A DNA stretch of 14,715 nucleotides, taken from contig CAMLID010000079.1 in the NCBI GenBank assembly GCA_946480055.1, positions 1 through 14,715 on the forward strand, given 5' to 3'. The stretch's first letter is position 1; each line of letters begins with the position of its first letter. Below are positions 1-7,455 of this stretch, piece after piece. A program made the translations under genes and the position numbers. This stretch comes from an uncultured Lysobacter sp. Its GTDB lineage: Bacteria; Pseudomonadota; Gammaproteobacteria; Xanthomonadales; Xanthomonadaceae. The notes under the pieces were generated by a model. It saw nothing but the letters and a program-made list of their open reading frames with translations. It was not told the DNA's origin and did no database searches.

Positions 1-93
1 GAACTGCGCGATGCGATGAGCCTGGTCTGGCGCAGCCTGCTGGTGTGGCTGGCGGTGCTGGCCTTGTTCGTGATCGCCGGCTTCGTCAGCTGA
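1..93 (+). CDS. C-terminal end of a membrane protein (partial)
   Basis: The first frame is open from base 1 and ends at TGA 91-93, giving the last 30 residues of a protein whose start lies outside the window. The fragment begins ELRDAMSLVWRSLLVW and continues as one hydrophobic helix (about residues 8-29), ending GFVS. A terminal membrane helix just after an arginine suggests an integral inner-membrane protein. The style resembles the end of AmpE/CobD(CbiB)-type membrane proteins, but 30 residues are too few to assign a family. The stop lies 18 bp from the convergent stop of the next gene, and a short GC-rich inverted repeat (94-98 with 101-105) sits between them. That the frame is coding is fairly sure; the family is a guess. 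Confidence 0.5.
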   Translation, partial: ELRDAMSLVWRSLLVWLAVLALFVIAGFVS

Positions 94-111
94 CCGGCAG
101 GCCGGCGGGGA

Positions 112-390
112 TCAGTGCCCGCCCACCGCCGCGCCCAGGATCGCCAGTCCGCCGAAGAACAGGAACCACAGCACCAGCGCGACCGGCAACGCGACCACCG
201 AGGCGATCGCCCAATTGATCGCGCTGCGCGAGGCGGCGCGCGCGCCGGCGATATCGCCCGCGGCGCGTTTGCCGTCGACCTGCGCGGCGTAGACGATCGA
301 TACCACGCCCAGCGGCAGGCAGCAGAACAGCGTGGACAGGATCGCCCAGACCAGGTGATTGGGGACGTATTCGCCGTGCGGTGCGTTCAT
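112..390 (-). CDS. CD225/dispanin-type small membrane protein (92 aa)
   Basis: This 92-residue protein has the layout of the CD225/dispanin family (the family of eukaryotic IFITM proteins). A first hydrophobic segment (about residues 13-33) carries a double Cys (C23, C24) and runs into GVVSIVYAAQV. A charged loop follows (KRAAGDIAGARAASRSA), then a second hydrophobic segment (about 59-88). Bacterial members are small inner-membrane proteins with no agreed function. It is a paralogue of the 109-residue protein encoded upstream at 918-1247, with DUF2752 between them. The gap to DUF2752 is about 103 bp, so it may share that transcript or have its own start. No strong ribosome site is visible; GAAGAT lies about 5 bases before the ATG. 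The family call is secure, the function unknown. Confidence 0.85.
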   Translation of the reverse strand: MNAPHGEYVPNHLVWAILSTLFCCLPLGVVSIVYAAQVDGKRAAGDIAGARAASRSAINWAIASVVALPVALVLWFLFFGGLAILGAAVGGH

Positions 391-493
391 GCGGATCTTC
401 GTTGAGAGTGGGAGAGTGCGCCGCGCCGACGGTGCCGCGGTGGCTTGGCCGGCTCGGCCAGACGTGTTCAGCCAACCTGTTCGGCGGACCTGT

Positions 494-916
494 TCAGCCC
501 GGCGCGAGCCAGTTGAACGGCGGCCAGGGCAGGTTGCGCGCGACCCAGTAGCCCAGGATCAGGCTCAGCCAGAACTTGGCGCTGAGCAGGACGTCGATCG
601 CGCGCTTGGGCAGCGGCAGGCGGTAGCCCATGCCGTGTGCGACCAGCAGCGGCAGCGCCGGGATCACCACCACCAGCAGCGGATTCATCGCCAGCATTTG
701 GCCGAGGTCGCCGTGCACCAGGCCGTGCAGGGCGCGGGTGCTGCCGCAGCCCGGGCAGTACAGCCCGGTGAGATGAAAGAACAAGCAGCCGGGCAGCGGG
801 CTGTCGGGCGCGTTCGGATCGAAGCGGCGTAACAGCCAGACGCCGGCCCCGGCCGCTGCGAGCGCGGCGGCCGCAGCCGTCGCGTGCCACAGTCGGGGCT
901 GGCGCAACGCGGTCAT
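494..916 (-). CDS. DUF2752 domain membrane protein (140 aa)
   Basis: The protein matches the DUF2752 family. After an N-terminal hydrophobic stretch (about residues 11-28) comes the diagnostic block GCLFFHLTGLYCPGCGSTRA, with C44, C54 and C57, followed by ALHGLVHGD. Two further hydrophobic segments lie at about 75-95 and 107-127. The CxxC pair beside a membrane segment could bind metal or form a disulfide, but no function is established for the family. Its ATG lies one base after the TGA of the CD225 gene at 918-1247 (read on the minus strand TGA-T-ATG), which points to translational coupling and a shared transcript. A longer frame covering 468-890 is a shadow. The family is secure, the role unknown. 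Confidence 0.85.
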   Translation of the reverse strand: MTALRQPRLWHATAAAAALAAAGAGVWLLRRFDPNAPDSPLPGCLFFHLTGLYCPGCGSTRALHGLVHGDLGQMLAMNPLLVVVIPALPLLVAHGMGYRLPLPKRAIDVLLSAKFWLSLILGYWVARNLPWPPFNWLAPG

Positions 917-917
917 A

Positions 918-1247
918 TCAACGCGCGTTCTGCATCTGCTGCATCATTTCCATGTACTGCGCGGTGCCGCCCATCATGAAGCTGCCGATGTTCAACAGCA
1001 CGCCCAGTCCGACCACGGCGGTCGCGACCCAGCACCAGATCTTGGCGTTCTCGGAGGCCTTGCGCGCGCCTTCCAGGTCGCCCATGTTGGATTTGCTGTT
1101 GACCTGCGAGCCGTAGACGATGCCGACGATGCCGGGCGCCGAACCGATGATGCAGCACAGGCAGAAGCCGAGCACGGTCATGCTGATCGACCAGGCCAGG
1201 TAGTTTTGAATCGGCTGCGCGGGCGCGGCCTGAGGCGGCTCGTACAT
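918..1247 (-). CDS. CD225/dispanin-type small membrane protein (109 aa)
   Basis: A proline/alanine-rich N terminus (MYEPPQAAPAQP) is followed by a hydrophobic segment (about residues 16-46) containing CLCC and then GIVGIVYGSQVNSKSNMGDL. That is the characteristic CD225/dispanin junction, with the conserved small loop GDLEGARKASENAKIW. A second hydrophobic segment spans about 71-93. The tail is methionine- and glutamine-rich (MEMMQQMQNAR). Family members of this type are two-pass membrane proteins. It is the first gene of a probable three-gene unit with DUF2752 and the 92-residue CD225 paralogue. The start is supported by a good ribosome site: GGAAGGGG, about 6 bases before the ATG on the minus strand. 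A candidate sigma-70 promoter lies about 70-100 bp upstream. Its function is unknown. Confidence 0.87.
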   Translation of the reverse strand: MYEPPQAAPAQPIQNYLAWSISMTVLGFCLCCIIGSAPGIVGIVYGSQVNSKSNMGDLEGARKASENAKIWCWVATAVVGLGVLLNIGSFMMGGTAQYMEMMQQMQNAR

Positions 1248-1316
1248 GGGTATCCCCTTCCGTAGTTTTCGTTGTTTTGTTGTGCGATCGCCGGCACGAG
1301 CCGACGCCCCTCGCCC

Positions 1317-1346
1317 ATCCTAGCAGCGGCGTGCGACGGCTGTCAG
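1317..1346 (-). promoter_or_regulatory. Candidate sigma-70 promoter for the CD225-DUF2752-CD225 unit
   Basis: On the minus strand CTGACA (1346-1341) and TAGGAT (1322-1317) are separated by 18 bp. Each hexamer matches the consensus TTGACA/TATAAT at four or five positions. Initiation would fall near 1310, about 60 bases before the ATG of the 109-residue gene. It lies between that gene and the stop of the transporter-acyltransferase gene, where a promoter would be expected. The call rests on hexamer matching only. Confidence 0.4.
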
Positions 1347-1367
1347 TCCTGGCGAGGCGGCCGCGGC

Positions 1368-3248
1368 CTAGGCAGCGTCGCCCCGCAGGCCGCGCACCAG
1401 CGCCTCCAGGCTCTCGGCATTGGCCGTGGCGCCGTCCACCGGCGCGCCGGCGATCACGTCGATCTGGGCGCGGAAACGCCGCGGCACGCGCATGCGCGAC
1501 ATGCGCGAGTCGCGATGGCTCCACATGCTGGTCCACATGCCGCGCAGCGCCATCGGGATCACCGGCACCGGCTGCTTGGCCAGGATGTGTTCGACGCCCG
1601 ACTTGAACTGGGCGATCTCGCCGTCCTTGGTCAACGCGCCCTCGGGGAAGATGCCGACGATCTGGCCGTCGGCGAGCGCGGCCTCGATCTCGTCGAACGC
1701 GCGCTGCATGAGCTCGGGATTCTCGCGCGCGCCGGCGATCGGGATCGCCTTGGCGGTGCGGAAGATCCAGCTCATCACCGGGATGTTGAAGATCTTGTAG
1801 TACATGACGAAGCGCACCGGGCGCGGAATGCTGGCGCTGAGGATCAGGGCGTCCATGTAGCTGACGTGGTTGCACACCACCAGCGCCGGGCCCTCGTCCG
1901 GGATGTGCTCGATGCCCTCCACGCGCAAGCGGTACAGCGCGCGCACCAGCACCCAGCTCATGAAGCGCATCAGGAACTCGGGCACCAGGGTGAAGATCCA
2001 GATCGCGACCAGCACGTTGGCGACGGCCAGGGCCAGGAACACCTGCGGGATCGTCCAGCCCAGGAGGCGCTGCGCCACCAGGCCCAGCACCGCGGCCAGG
2101 ACGATGAAGGCCGCGTTCTGGATGTTCATGCCGGCGATCACGCGCGACAGCTCGTACTTGGGCGTGCGGCTCTGGATCAGAGCGAACAGCGGCACCACGA
2201 AGAAACCGGTGAACAGGCCGATGCCGACCAGGTCGATGACGATTCGCCAGCTGCCCGGTTGCTGCATGAAGGCGGCGATGTCCAGGCCGACGGTCGGCGC
2301 CAGGCCGCTGCGGGCGAAGTAGAGGTCGAACAGGAACGCGCTCATGCCGAACGCGCCCAGCGGCACCAGGCCGATCTCGACCGTGCGCGCGGACAGCTTC
2401 TCGCACAGCATCGAACCCACGCCGGTGCCGATCGAGAACAGCGCCAGCGGGAACACGTACCAGTCGCCGATGCCGAGGTTGAGCTCGGTGTAGTTCGGAA
2501 TGTTGGCGGTCAGCACGGTGCCGACGAACCAGAACCAGGACACGCCCAGGATCGAGTTGCGCACCGCGACCTGCTTGCGCGCCAGGCGGATGATCGCCAG
2601 CGATTCGGGCAGCGGGTTCCAGTTGATCTTGAGATCGGGCGCGCCGGCCTCGGCGCGCGGGATCGCGCGGCTGACCAGGTTGCCGGTGATCGCCAACACG
2701 ATGATCGCGGCCGCCGCGACCGCGGGTCCGTGATCGCCGGCGATCTTGAAGATCACGCCGCCGAAGATCATGCCGATCAGGATCGAGATCGAGGTGCCCA
2801 TCTCGACCAGGCCGTTGCCGCCGGTCAGCTCCTCGGGCTTGAGCACCGAAGGCAGGATCGAATACTTCACCGGCCCGAACAGAGTCGACTGCAGACCGGT
2901 GCAGAACAGCGCCGCCAGCAGCACGGGCAGGTTGTGGGTCAGGAAACCGATCGCGGCCAGCGACATGATCACGATTTCCATCGTGGTCGTGATCCGGATC
3001 AGCCGCGACTTCTCCAGTTTCTCCGCGATCTGGCCGGCGGTGGCCGAGAACAGGAAGTAGGGCAGGATGAAGATAGCCGGCGCGAGGTTGGTGTAGAGCG
3101 TCTTGTCGGCCGCGTCGACGCTCATGTAGCCGAGCAGGCCGATGATCGCCTGGCGATAGACATTGTCGTTGAACGCACCCAGTGCCTGGGTCAGGAAGAA
3201 CGGCAGGAAACGCCGTTGCTTGAGCAGTTCGAACTGGTTGTGCGCCAT
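1368..3248 (-). CDS. MFS lysophospholipid-type transporter fused to PlsC-type acyltransferase (626 aa)
   Basis: Residues 1-425 form an LplT-like major facilitator domain with many hydrophobic segments. Its marks are GAFNDNVYRQA (24-34) and GPVKYSILPS (125-134). Residues about 435-626 form a lysophospholipid acyltransferase of the PlsC type: NHVSYMD (460-466) gives the H-x4-D catalytic pair H461/D466, and FPEG (534-537) is the substrate-binding block. In E. coli, LplT flips lysophospholipids inward and Aas reacylates them. This protein joins the two activities but lacks the acyl-ACP synthetase domain of Aas, so it would need another acyl donor. The likely role is uptake and reacylation of lysophosphatidylethanolamine or a related lipid at the inner membrane. 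The start has only a weak ribosome site. An extended -10 like element (TGC-TAGGCT, 3323-3315) lies about 70 bp upstream. Confidence 0.9.
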   Translation of the reverse strand: MAHNQFELLKQRRFLPFFLTQALGAFNDNVYRQAIIGLLGYMSVDAADKTLYTNLAPAIFILPYFLFSATAGQIAEKLEKSRLIRITTTMEIVIMSLAAIGFLTHNLPVLLAALFCTGLQSTLFGPVKYSILPSVLKPEELTGGNGLVEMGTSISILIGMIFGGVIFKIAGDHGPAVAAAAIIVLAITGNLVSRAIPRAEAGAPDLKINWNPLPESLAIIRLARKQVAVRNSILGVSWFWFVGTVLTANIPNYTELNLGIGDWYVFPLALFSIGTGVGSMLCEKLSARTVEIGLVPLGAFGMSAFLFDLYFARSGLAPTVGLDIAAFMQQPGSWRIVIDLVGIGLFTGFFVVPLFALIQSRTPKYELSRVIAGMNIQNAAFIVLAAVLGLVAQRLLGWTIPQVFLALAVANVLVAIWIFTLVPEFLMRFMSWVLVRALYRLRVEGIEHIPDEGPALVVCNHVSYMDALILSASIPRPVRFVMYYKIFNIPVMSWIFRTAKAIPIAGARENPELMQRAFDEIEAALADGQIVGIFPEGALTKDGEIAQFKSGVEHILAKQPVPVIPMALRGMWTSMWSHRDSRMSRMRVPRRFRAQIDVIAGAPVDGATANAESLEALVRGLRGDAA

Positions 3249-3271
3249 GCGGCCTGTGGGTCCGGTCAGGT

Positions 3272-3289
3272 CCGCACGTCGATGTGCGG
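3272..3289. promoter_or_regulatory. 18-bp near-perfect dyad upstream of the transporter-acyltransferase gene
   Basis: The sequence CCGCAC-GTCGAT-GTGCGG is a dyad with only one mismatched pair. It ends about 24 bases before the ATG at 3248, inside the probable 5' leader. It could be a repressor operator or a small RNA hairpin. In DNA this GC-rich, such dyads also occur by chance. Confidence 0.25.
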
Positions 3290-3491
3290 CTCGCGCGAAG
3301 GATTCGCCGAGGCGAGCCTAGCAAAACCCTCATGGCGGGGTGTAGCGATACCGGTGGGGTAGCGGAAAAGTAGCCCCGGGGCCCTGTCGGCCTAGACCCG
3401 GCGCCCTCCGCCCCGAGGTCTGTTCCTCGTTTCACATGACAGCCAGCCTGAGGCCGCTACCCTGGCCTTACCTTGCAACGAGGAGGTCGCC

Positions 3492-3764
3492 ATGTCCGCG
3501 GACACCAAAACCCCGCTGGATCACGTGAATTCGGCACTGAACCAACTCAAGGAAATGCGGCACTACTCCAAGAACTATGTGGAGCAGCTGACGGCGCAGT
3601 GGCTGTTGTTCGACGGCGAGCTGTCGAAGTTGAAGCTGGCAGCGCACATCGAGGATCTGATGGTGCGCCAGGGCGAGTTGTACGAGGCCTTGGAGAAGGA
3701 GATCGCGGAGTTGGAGGAGGTGGTTGTGTCCTTGCAGCCTGCGCCTGAGGAAGCGGCCGAATAA
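3492..3764 (+). CDS. Small helical protein of unknown function (90 aa)
   Basis: I do not recognise this protein. It is 90 residues, soluble and almost entirely helix-forming. It has heptad-like spacing of Leu/Val/Ala with many Glu and Lys (for example LSKLKLAAHIEDL and LYEALEKEIAELEEVV), so a coiled coil is likely. There are no cysteines and no signal peptide, and the tail is acidic (PAPEEAAE). The start is well supported by AGGAGG 6 bases before the ATG. It stands alone between a divergent transporter-acyltransferase gene and the convergent purD gene. A strong terminator follows (3853-3889). The overlapping frame at 3473-3748 starts in the leader and lacks a comparable ribosome site. The gene is likely real; any functional name would be invention. 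Confidence 0.72.
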   Translation: MSADTKTPLDHVNSALNQLKEMRHYSKNYVEQLTAQWLLFDGELSKLKLAAHIEDLMVRQGELYEALEKEIAELEEVVVSLQPAPEEAAE

Positions 3765-3810
3765 GTGCGCTGGTCGGGGTGTTTGCGCGTGGCTTGCGCC
3801 GACGGTTGGG

Positions 3811-3842
3811 GTTGCGCGATCGCGGCTTATGCCGCTCCCACA
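3811..3842 (-). repeat. Dispersed palindromic repeat unit, inverted copy
   Basis: Read on the minus strand, this stretch is GTGGGAGCGGC-ATAA-GCCGCGATCGCG, the same element as the four copies at 13817-14061. A GCGGC/GCCGC stem surrounds a 4-base loop. It sits in the short gap between the 90-residue gene and the convergent purD gene, typical of REP-like intergenic elements in this family. Confidence 0.7.
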
Positions 3843-3852
3843 GAGAGCTAAA

Positions 3853-3889
3853 GAAAACGGCCGGGAGCGTGTTGCTTTCGGCCGTTTTC
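3853..3889. terminator. Bidirectional intrinsic terminator between the 90-aa gene and purD
   Basis: An 11-bp perfect stem, GAAAACGGCCG (3853-3863) with CGGCCGTTTTC (3879-3889), encloses a 15-base loop. T-rich sequence follows the stem base on the minus strand (TTTTCTTT), while on the + strand the T run is inside the stem (GTTTTCGTCT). Its location between two converging genes fits a shared terminator. Confidence 0.75.
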
Positions 3890-3911
3890 GTCTGTGTGGG
3901 CGATGCAGGGA

Positions 3912-5210
3912 CTAGGGCTGCGCGGCTTGCTGCTCGCGTTCGATCGCGCGCCAGCCGATGTCGTGGCGGTGGAACTCGCCATGCCAGGAAATCCCGGCCA
4001 CCGCTTCGTAGGCGCGGTGCTGGGCCTCGGCCACGCTCGCGCCCAGCGCGCACACGCACAGCACGCGGCCGCCCGCGGTCACGACCTGGCCATCGACCAG
4101 CTTGGTGCCGGCGTGGAAGACCTTGCTGTCCTCGGGCATCGGCACGTCCCAGGTGCTGATCGGATCGCCGGTGCGCGGGGCGTCGGGATAACGCTCGGCG
4201 GCCATCACCACGCCCAGCGACGGGCGCGGATCCCACTGCGCCTGGGTCTCGTGCAGGCGCGCGTCGATCGCGGCCTCGACCAGGTCGAGCAGGTCGGACT
4301 GCAGGCGCAGCATCACCGGCTGGGTTTCGGGGTCGCCGAAGCGGACGTTGAACTCGATCACCTTGGGCGCGCCGGCCTTGTCGATCATCAGCCCGGCATA
4401 GAGGAAACCGGTGAAGGGGATGCCGTCGGCGATCATGCCGCGCACGGTTGGCTCGACCACCTCGCGCATCACCCGCGCGTGGACTTCGGGCGTGACCACC
4501 GGCGCCGGCGAGTACGCGCCCATGCCGCCGGTGTTGGGGCCGGTGTCGCCATCAAAGACGCGCTTGTGGTCCTGCGAGGTCGCCATCGGCAGCGCGCTGC
4601 GGCCGTCGACCATGGAGATGAAGCTGGCTTCCTCGCCGTCCAGGAACTCCTCGATCACCACGCGCGCGCCGGCGGCGCCGAAGGCGTAGTCGGCGAGCAT
4701 GTCGGTGATTGCGGCCTCGGCCTCGGCCAGGCTCATCGCGACGATCACGCCCTTGCCGGCGGCCAGGCCGTCGGCCTTGATGACGATGGGGGCTCCCTTC
4801 TCGCGGACATATTCGAGCGCTTCCTCGACCTGGGTATGCACGGCGTAGTGCGCGGTCGGAATCTTGTGGCGGGCCAGGAAGTCCTTGGCGTAGGCCTTGC
4901 TGCCTTCGAGCTGGGCCGCGGCGGCGGTCGGCCCGAAGATGCGCAGGCCGGCGGCGCGGAAGCGGTCGACCACGCCCGCGACCAGCGGCGCCTCGGGGCC
5001 GACCACGGTCACCGCCACGCCCTCGGCCGCGACCAGCGCCAGCAGGCCGTCGATGTCGGTGGCGGAGACCGCGACGTTGCGGCAGCCCTCCTCGGTCGCG
5101 GTACCGGCATTGCCCGGGGCGACCAGCACCTCGCTCACCCGCGGGGACTGGGCCAGTTTCCAGGCCAGCGCATGCTCGCGTCCGCCGGAACCGATAACGA
5201 GGACTTTCAT
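3912..5210 (-). CDS. purD: Phosphoribosylamine-glycine ligase (GAR synthetase)
   Basis: PurD joins 5-phosphoribosylamine to glycine using ATP, the second step of IMP synthesis in the cytoplasm. The 432 residues are close to the usual 425-430. Features in order are GSGGREHAL (7-15) in the N domain, the ATP-grasp region with VIKADGLAAGKGV (143-155), SQDHKRVFDGDTGPNTGGMGAYSP (about 212-235), and the family signature RFGDPETQPVM (290-300). I chose the ATG at 5208-5210 because AGGAG lies about 5 bases upstream and the protein then begins MKVLVIGSGGREHA, the usual PurD start; a longer frame to 5348 adds an unrelated N terminus. It lies 103 bp downstream of the acetyltransferase gene that follows purH. 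TAAAAT (5266-5261) in that gap could be a -10 element of its own promoter. It ends at a strong terminator. Confidence 0.97.
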   Translation of the reverse strand: MKVLVIGSGGREHALAWKLAQSPRVSEVLVAPGNAGTATEEGCRNVAVSATDIDGLLALVAAEGVAVTVVGPEAPLVAGVVDRFRAAGLRIFGPTAAAAQLEGSKAYAKDFLARHKIPTAHYAVHTQVEEALEYVREKGAPIVIKADGLAAGKGVIVAMSLAEAEAAITDMLADYAFGAAGARVVIEEFLDGEEASFISMVDGRSALPMATSQDHKRVFDGDTGPNTGGMGAYSPAPVVTPEVHARVMREVVEPTVRGMIADGIPFTGFLYAGLMIDKAGAPKVIEFNVRFGDPETQPVMLRLQSDLLDLVEAAIDARLHETQAQWDPRPSLGVVMAAERYPDAPRTGDPISTWDVPMPEDSKVFHAGTKLVDGQVVTAGGRVLCVCALGASVAEAQHRAYEAVAGISWHGEFHRHDIGWRAIEREQQAAQP

Positions 5211-5260
5211 GCGAACTCCTGACGGGTGCTGAGAGGTGCGGCCGAGCGCTGCGAGCGCGA

Positions 5261-5266
5261 ATTTTA
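5261..5266 (-). promoter_or_regulatory. purD: Possible -10 element for purD
   Basis: TAAAAT on the minus strand differs from TATAAT at one position and lies about 50 bases before the purD ATG, in the 103-bp gap after the acetyltransferase gene. I see no convincing -35 box 16-18 bp upstream. It stands out as the only A/T-rich patch in this GC-rich gap. Confidence 0.28.
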
Positions 5267-5313
5267 CGCGAGCCGACCGGGGCCGGCGATGACGGTGGGC
5301 GTTGCGATCATGC

Positions 5314-5826
5314 TCAGGCCACGTCGAACGCGGCGTGATAGGCCACATCGCCCCGCGCCGGCGCAGCGGTCAGGGTCAGGGCCATGAAGTATTCCGGTGG
5401 CAGCCCCGGGTAGCGCAGGTCCGCGCCGGCGACGAAACCGAAACGGCCGTAGTAGCCCGGATCGCCCACGACCACGCAGCCGGCGGCGCGCAGGCCGCGC
5501 AGGCGAGCCAGCCCGGCTTCTATCAGGGCGCGGCCGATGCCGCGGCTCTGCTGCGCCGGCGCCACCGCGGCCGGACCCAGGCCGTACCAGCCCGGGCTAC
5601 TGTCGCCGATGCTTACCGGCGAGAACGCGACGTAGCCGAGCACGGCGCCGTCGCGTTCGGCCACCAGCGACAGGCTCAGCGCGCCGGCCGCGCGCAGCGC
5701 GTCGACGATGCGGTGCTCGGTCTGGCGGCTGTGCGGATGATCGGCGAACGCGTCGACGACGACGGAGCGGATTGCGCCGATGTCGTCGGCGCGCTCGTCG
5801 CGGATACGCAGTGCGCCGACGTCCAT
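5314..5826 (-). CDS. GNAT-family N-acetyltransferase, YhbS-like (170 aa)
   Basis: The protein has the GNAT fold signature. LVAERDGAVLGYVAFSPV (about 54-71) forms the central strands. GLGPAAVAPAQQSRGIGRAL (about 82-101) contains the acetyl-CoA pyrophosphate loop Q93-x-x-G96-x-G98. GDPGYYGRFGFVAG (121-134) is typical of YhbS-type members. These enzymes transfer acetyl groups from acetyl-CoA to an amine; the substrate here is unknown. Its ATG (5824-5826) lies only two bases after the TGA of purH, so it is probably translated by coupling on the purH transcript and is co-expressed with purine synthesis. The longer frame to 6597 is antisense-frame read-through inside purH. The family is secure, the substrate unknown. 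Confidence 0.88.
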   Translation of the reverse strand: MDVGALRIRDERADDIGAIRSVVVDAFADHPHSRQTEHRIVDALRAAGALSLSLVAERDGAVLGYVAFSPVSIGDSSPGWYGLGPAAVAPAQQSRGIGRALIEAGLARLRGLRAAGCVVVGDPGYYGRFGFVAGADLRYPGLPPEYFMALTLTAAPARGDVAYHAAFDVA

Positions 5827-5828
5827 GC

Positions 5829-7418
5829 TCAATGGCGGAAGTGACGCACGCCGGTGAACACCATCGCCAGGCCGTGTTCGTCGGCGGCGGCGATCACTTC
5901 GCCGTCGCGCATCGAGCCGCCCGGCTGGATCACCGCGCGCACGCCGGCCGCGGCGGCGGCGTCGATGCCGTCGCGGAACGGGAAGAAGGCGTCGGAGGCC
6001 ATCACCGAACCGGGCACCACCAGGCCGGCTTCCTCGGCCTTGAGCGCGGCGATCTTGGCCGAGACTACGCGGCTCATCTGGCCGGCGCCGATGCCGATGC
6101 TGCGGTGATCCTTGGCGTAGACGATGGCGTTGGACTTGACGTACTTGGCCACGCGCCAGGCGAACAGCAGGTCGGCGAGTTCGGCCTGGTCGGGGGCGCG
6201 CTTGGTCACCACCTTGAGTTCGTCGCGGCCGACTTCGCGGATGTCGCTGGTCTGCATCAGCAGGCCCGAGCCGACGCGCTTGACGTCCATGTTGTTCCTG
6301 CCGTCGCCGTGCGGGATGCGCAGCACGCGCACGTTGGCCTTCTTGGCGCAGTAGGCCAGCGCCGCCTCGTCGTAGTCCGGCGCGATCAGCACCTCGACGA
6401 ACTGGCGGTCGAGGATGGCCTTGGCGGTGGCGGCGTCGAGGCGGGTATTGAAGGCGATGATGCCGCCGAAGGCCGAGGTCGGGTCGGTGGCGTAGGCCAG
6501 CTCGTAGGCGTCGCCGCAGGCCACGCCCTCGGCCACGCCGCAGGGGTTGGCGTGCTTGACGATCACGCAGGCCGGGCGCTCGAACTGGCGCACGCATTCC
6601 CAGGCCGCGTCGGCGTCGGCGAGGTTGTTGTAGCTCAGTTCCTTGCCCTGCAGCTGGCTGAAGGTGGCCAGGGTGCCCGGCACCGGGTACAGGTCGCGGT
6701 AGAACGCGCCCTGCTGGTGCGGGTTTTCGCCGTAGCGCAGGTCCATGACCTTGACGAAGTTGCTGTGCTGCTGGGCCGGGAACTGCTGGGTGCGGGCGCC
6801 GTCGGCGTCCAGCGAGGACAGGTAGTTGGCGATGCAGGCGTCGTACTGGGCGACGCGGTTGAACGCGGCCACCGACAGGGCGAAGCGGGTCTGCGCCGAC
6901 AACGCGCCGCCGTTGCCGGCGAGTTCCTCGATCAGGCCGGCGTACTGGGCCGGATCGGTGGCGACCGCGACGCGGGCGAAGTTCTTCGCTGCCGAGCGCA
7001 GCATCGCCGGGCCGCCGATGTCGATGTTCTCGACGATGTCCTCGAACGAGCTTTCGGCTTTGGCCGAGACCTGCTCGAACGGATACAGGTTCAGCACCAG
7101 CAGGTCGATCGCGCCGATGCCGTGCTGCGCCATCACCGCGTCGTCGATGCCGGCGCGGCCGAGCAGGCCGCCGTGCACGATCGGGTGCAGGGTCTTGACC
7201 CGGCCGTCCATCATTTCCGGGAAGCCGGTGACTTCGGAGACGTCGCGCACCGACAGGCCGGCGTCGCGGATCGCCTTGGCGGTGCCGCCGGTGGACAGCA
7301 GTTCGACGCCGTGCGCGGACAAGGCCTGGGCGAGTTCGATAAGGCCGGTCTTGTCGGACACGGACAGCAGGGCGCGGCGGATGTGAACCGGCGTGCCGGT
7401 CGAGCGATCGGAGGTCAT
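5829..7418 (-). CDS. purH: Bifunctional AICAR formyltransferase / IMP cyclohydrolase
   Basis: PurH carries out the last two steps of IMP synthesis: formylation of AICAR from 10-formyl-THF, then ring closure. The protein is 529 residues, the length of E. coli PurH. The N-terminal MGS-like cyclohydrolase domain (about 12-200) has [21 protein letters not shown] and DGRVKTLHP. The C-terminal formyltransferase domain (about 215-529) has [14 protein letters not shown], the catalytic VKHANPCG (K288, H289), [10 protein letters not shown] and [15 protein letters not shown] chose ATG 7416-7418 to give the usual N terminus; the frame runs on to 7559, but that extension crosses the likely promoter. The bases before this ATG are pyrimidine-rich and I see no Shine-Dalgarno match. 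A GNAT gene is coupled 2 bp downstream and purD follows. Confidence 0.97.
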   Translation of the reverse strand: MTSDRSTGTPVHIRRALLSVSDKTGLIELAQALSAHGVELLSTGGTAKAIRDAGLSVRDVSEVTGFPEMMDGRVKTLHPIVHGGLLGRAGIDDAVMAQHGIGAIDLLVLNLYPFEQVSAKAESSFEDIVENIDIGGPAMLRSAAKNFARVAVATDPAQYAGLIEELAGNGGALSAQTRFALSVAAFNRVAQYDACIANYLSSLDADGARTQQFPAQQHSNFVKVMDLRYGENPHQQGAFYRDLYPVPGTLATFSQLQGKELSYNNLADADAAWECVRQFERPACVIVKHANPCGVAEGVACGDAYELAYATDPTSAFGGIIAFNTRLDAATAKAILDRQFVEVLIAPDYDEAALAYCAKKANVRVLRIPHGDGRNNMDVKRVGSGLLMQTSDIREVGRDELKVVTKRAPDQAELADLLFAWRVAKYVKSNAIVYAKDHRSIGIGAGQMSRVVSAKIAALKAEEAGLVVPGSVMASDAFFPFRDGIDAAAAAGVRAVIQPGGSMRDGEVIAAADEHGLAMVFTGVRHFRH

Positions 7419-7449
7419 TCGGGGAGGAGGGCAGCGGAAGGGCGCGAGA

Positions 7450-7455
7450 ATTATA
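7450..7455 (-). promoter_or_regulatory. purH: Probable -10 element of the purH promoter
   Basis: A perfect TATAAT occurs on the minus strand 32 bases upstream of the purH ATG, in otherwise GC-rich DNA. Transcription would start near 7443, giving a leader of about 25 bases. No good -35 hexamer is found at 16-18 bp, so an activator may help or spacing may be atypical. Farther upstream, the 11-bp direct repeat GATGGCCCGGC occurs at 7469-7479 and 7523-7533, which could be a regulator site. Confidence 0.5.

Noticed and set aside
1272..3362. Long + strand open frame (696 codons) opposite the transporter-acyltransferase gene
   Set aside because: It is an antisense shadow caused by high GC. Its translation is His/Asp/Arg/Gln-rich with no domain, while the minus strand encodes clear MFS and PlsC motifs.
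3461..3475. Sigma-54 promoter-like TGGCCTTACCTTGCA before the 90-residue gene
   Set aside because: The GG and GC elements are one base too close (nine bases between instead of ten), and the site lies inside the expected ribosome-binding leader.
5211..5348. N-terminal extension of PurD
   Set aside because: The extra 46 residues are not part of the family, they overlap the acetyltransferase gene, and the inner ATG has a good AGGAG site and the normal PurD start.
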